Shown one piece after another: positions 62,866-64,000 of a stretch of DNA of 64,000 nt. The stretch's first letter is position 1. The number at the start of each line of letters is the position of its first letter. The notes under the pieces are model-generated. The model was not told the DNA's origin, searched no databases, and saw nothing but the letters and a program-made list of their open reading frames with translations. The stretch lies in NCBI GenBank assembly GCA_945787805.1, contig CALZID010000006.1, positions 1 to 64,000 on the forward strand, read 5' to 3'. The stretch is from an uncultured Clostridia bacterium (lineage in GTDB: Bacteria > Bacillota > Clostridia > Oscillospirales > Acutalibacteraceae). The position numbers were made by a program, and so were the translations under genes.

Positions 62866-64000
62866 TTAAAGAGCAACAACCAAAATTCCAAGAACTGCCA
62901 ATGTTGCAACAACCACTGCCATCCATAAGCCTGTGTTTCCGCCTTCAACTTCTACCGGCGTAACATTTGCCTGCTGGTTATTATTGTTGTTTGCCGGTCT
63001 GTTTTGCGTTGTCGGAGCTTGTGTCGGAGCTTCAGTTGGAGCCTCAGTTGGAGCTTCTGTAGGAGCTTCTGTTGTAGGTTCTGTGGGAGCCTCTGTTGTA
63101 GGCTCTTCAGGTGTTTCACTTCCGCCGCCGATAATTCCGCTGATAAGACCGCCAAGCGTACCGCCGATACCTGTAACTATATCAACAACACCGCCAATGT
63201 CGACTCCGCTGCCGCCATTACCGCCGAGAAGGTCGTCAAGACCGCCTGTAATTGCGCCAATAAGGCCATCTACATCAACCCCCGGAATTTCGGGAATTGT
63301 AATTCCCGGAATTGTAATTTCAGGAATATCTAAATCGGGCATCTCAGGAATTGTAATATCCGGAAGTTGAGTTCCGCCGCCGATATTTTCTTCCATCTCT
63401 GCTTTGTCTTCCCATGTCATAAGCTTTGAAAGAGCTGTATTATAATACAAAAACTGTGGATATTCAGGGTTTGACTCAATTGTATATCTATCGGTACCTG
63501 TAAGAAGCCATACATAGAATTTACCTGTGCCGTCATTCTTATCATAAGAAATGTGGCCCAAATTCTTGATAAACCAAGTTTGTTTCGGTGCCTGACAGGT
63601 TGAAGCATCAATAACATTATCGGGTGAAATCATATTGATTCCGTCAATGTTATTCTTTTGTGTATAACCGTCGCCCAATGTTTCACCAATGTTTGCAACC
63701 TTTGCGAAACCGCTTGCATTGTATGTCTCAATAGTGCCGTCACTGTTCCAATTTGCTGTCGGTGTAACAGGAGCGATATTTCTATTGTAGTTTGCAACGC
63801 TGTAATAATTTACAGAACCGCCCAAACCCGTTTGGATAAGGGTTATTTTTGAACCTGTTCCTGCCATAACTGCTTGGAGCTTAGAAACTATACCTTTAAG
63901 GTTTGAACCTGCATTTTCTAGCATATAGTTCTCGGCAGCGTCATATTTATCTGCCGGAACAAAACTCCAGAAAGAAGGAATGTAACCGAATACGGGGATA
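62866..64000 (-). CDS. Surface protein, C-terminal part (5' end beyond the window)
   Basis: The frame stays open from 62866 to the window edge, so this is the last ~378 residues of a larger protein; the internal ATG at 63924 is not its start. Order: a soluble globular region (to ~220) with Trp/Tyr-rich segments, short repeats with PDITIPEMPDLDIPEITIPG pattern, a Gly-rich stretch, a Pro/Thr/Glu repeat stalk (EAPT units), an Asn/Gln linker, and a C-terminal helix GLWMAVVVATLAVLGILVVAL. This is the layout of a membrane-anchored, wall-spanning surface protein. No sortase LPxTG is seen. Function not recognised. Confidence 0.75.
   Translation of the reverse strand, partial: IPVFGYIPSFWSFVPADKYDAAENYMLENAGSNLKGIVSKLQAVMAGTGSKITLIQTGLGGSVNYYSVANYNRNIAPVTPTANWNSDGTIETYNASGFAKVANIGETLGDGYTQKNNIDGINMISPDNVIDASTCQAPKQTWFIKNLGHISYDKNDGTGKFYVWLLTGTDRYTIESNPEYPQFLYYNTALSKLMTWEDKAEMEENIGGGTQLPDITIPEMPDLDIPEITIPGITIPEIPGVDVDGLIGAITGGLDDLLGGNGGSGVDIGGVVDIVTGIGGTLGGLISGIIGGGSETPEEPTTEAPTEPTTEAPTEAPTEAPTEAPTQAPTTQNRPANNNNNQQANVTPVEVEGGNTGLWMAVVVATLAVLGILVVAL

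Noticed and set aside
63000-63110. Short regular repeats resembling a CRISPR array
   Set aside because: The 12-base units are in-frame codons for the EAPT stalk, with no spacers of constant length and no cas genes.
62933-63370. Plus-strand frame with repeated Gly-Ala-Ser-Val units
   Set aside because: Antisense reading of the EAPT repeat and Gly-rich region of the surface-protein gene; no ribosome site or promoter.

Overview
The window looks like the chromosome of a low-GC Gram-positive anaerobe of class Clostridia, probably a gut or rumen Oscillospirales/Ruminococcus-like organism. The signs are T-box and ZTP leaders, an Rnf complex, formyl-THF synthetase, a four-subunit 2-oxoacid:ferredoxin oxidoreductase, rubredoxin plus flavodiiron protein, cytoplasmic GH43/GH127 glycosidases and a lic-type phosphocholine locus. 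No phage, transposase or CRISPR array is visible.

Layout. (1) 1-2545, minus: ZTP riboswitch -> FNT-family formate channel -> formyl-THF synthetase. (2) 2633-15390, minus: three transcription units, each opened by a strong promoter and a T-box leader. By-eye specifiers read Leu (CUC), Val (GUA) and Ile (AUC). They control a degenerate isopropylmalate-synthase homologue with a TIM-barrel/acyl-CoA synthetase fusion, an HTH-cupin-acyl-CoA synthetase with a complete VOR, and a second HTH-cupin-acyl-CoA synthetase. I read this as a locus that activates branched short-chain acids and reductively carboxylates them to branched-chain 2-oxoacids when the matching amino acid is short. (3) 15480-24280: nucleotidase lipoprotein, tRNA-Pro with a partial duplication, small genes, ExoIII, GH43, GH127 and a DUF2804 protein. 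(4) 24298-34553: cell-surface polymer locus with a YidC/alkaline-phosphatase-superfamily fusion, a TagF/TagB-like transferase, LicB/LicA/LicC-like choline uptake and activation, a wHTH-LicC-LicA fusion, and a MATE exporter. (5) 34770-36640: a candidate non-coding RNA of about 500 nt carrying three near-identical hairpin/mini-ORF repeats, a GH43, and a highly structured intergenic element. (6) 36648-40897: rubredoxin/flavodiiron pair, TspO, a YitT-like membrane protein, GalT. (7) 40963-49773, minus: rnfCDGEAB, EetA- and EetB-like genes, a tandem-repeat lipoprotein and apbE, i.e. Rnf joined to a possible flavin-based extracellular electron-transfer branch. (8) 50071-59173, plus: a ten-gene Mrp/Mbh-type antiporter operon with four ND2/4/5-like subunits, divergent from rnf. 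(9) 59231-64000: AsnA, AsnS, cysteine synthase and the C-terminal part of a surface protein that runs off the window.

How the parts connect: VOR and Rnf both use reduced ferredoxin, Rnf and Mrp both handle Na+/H+ gradients, and the FNT-Fhs unit feeds one-carbon metabolism. All identifications come from reading the sequence and translations. No database search was run.
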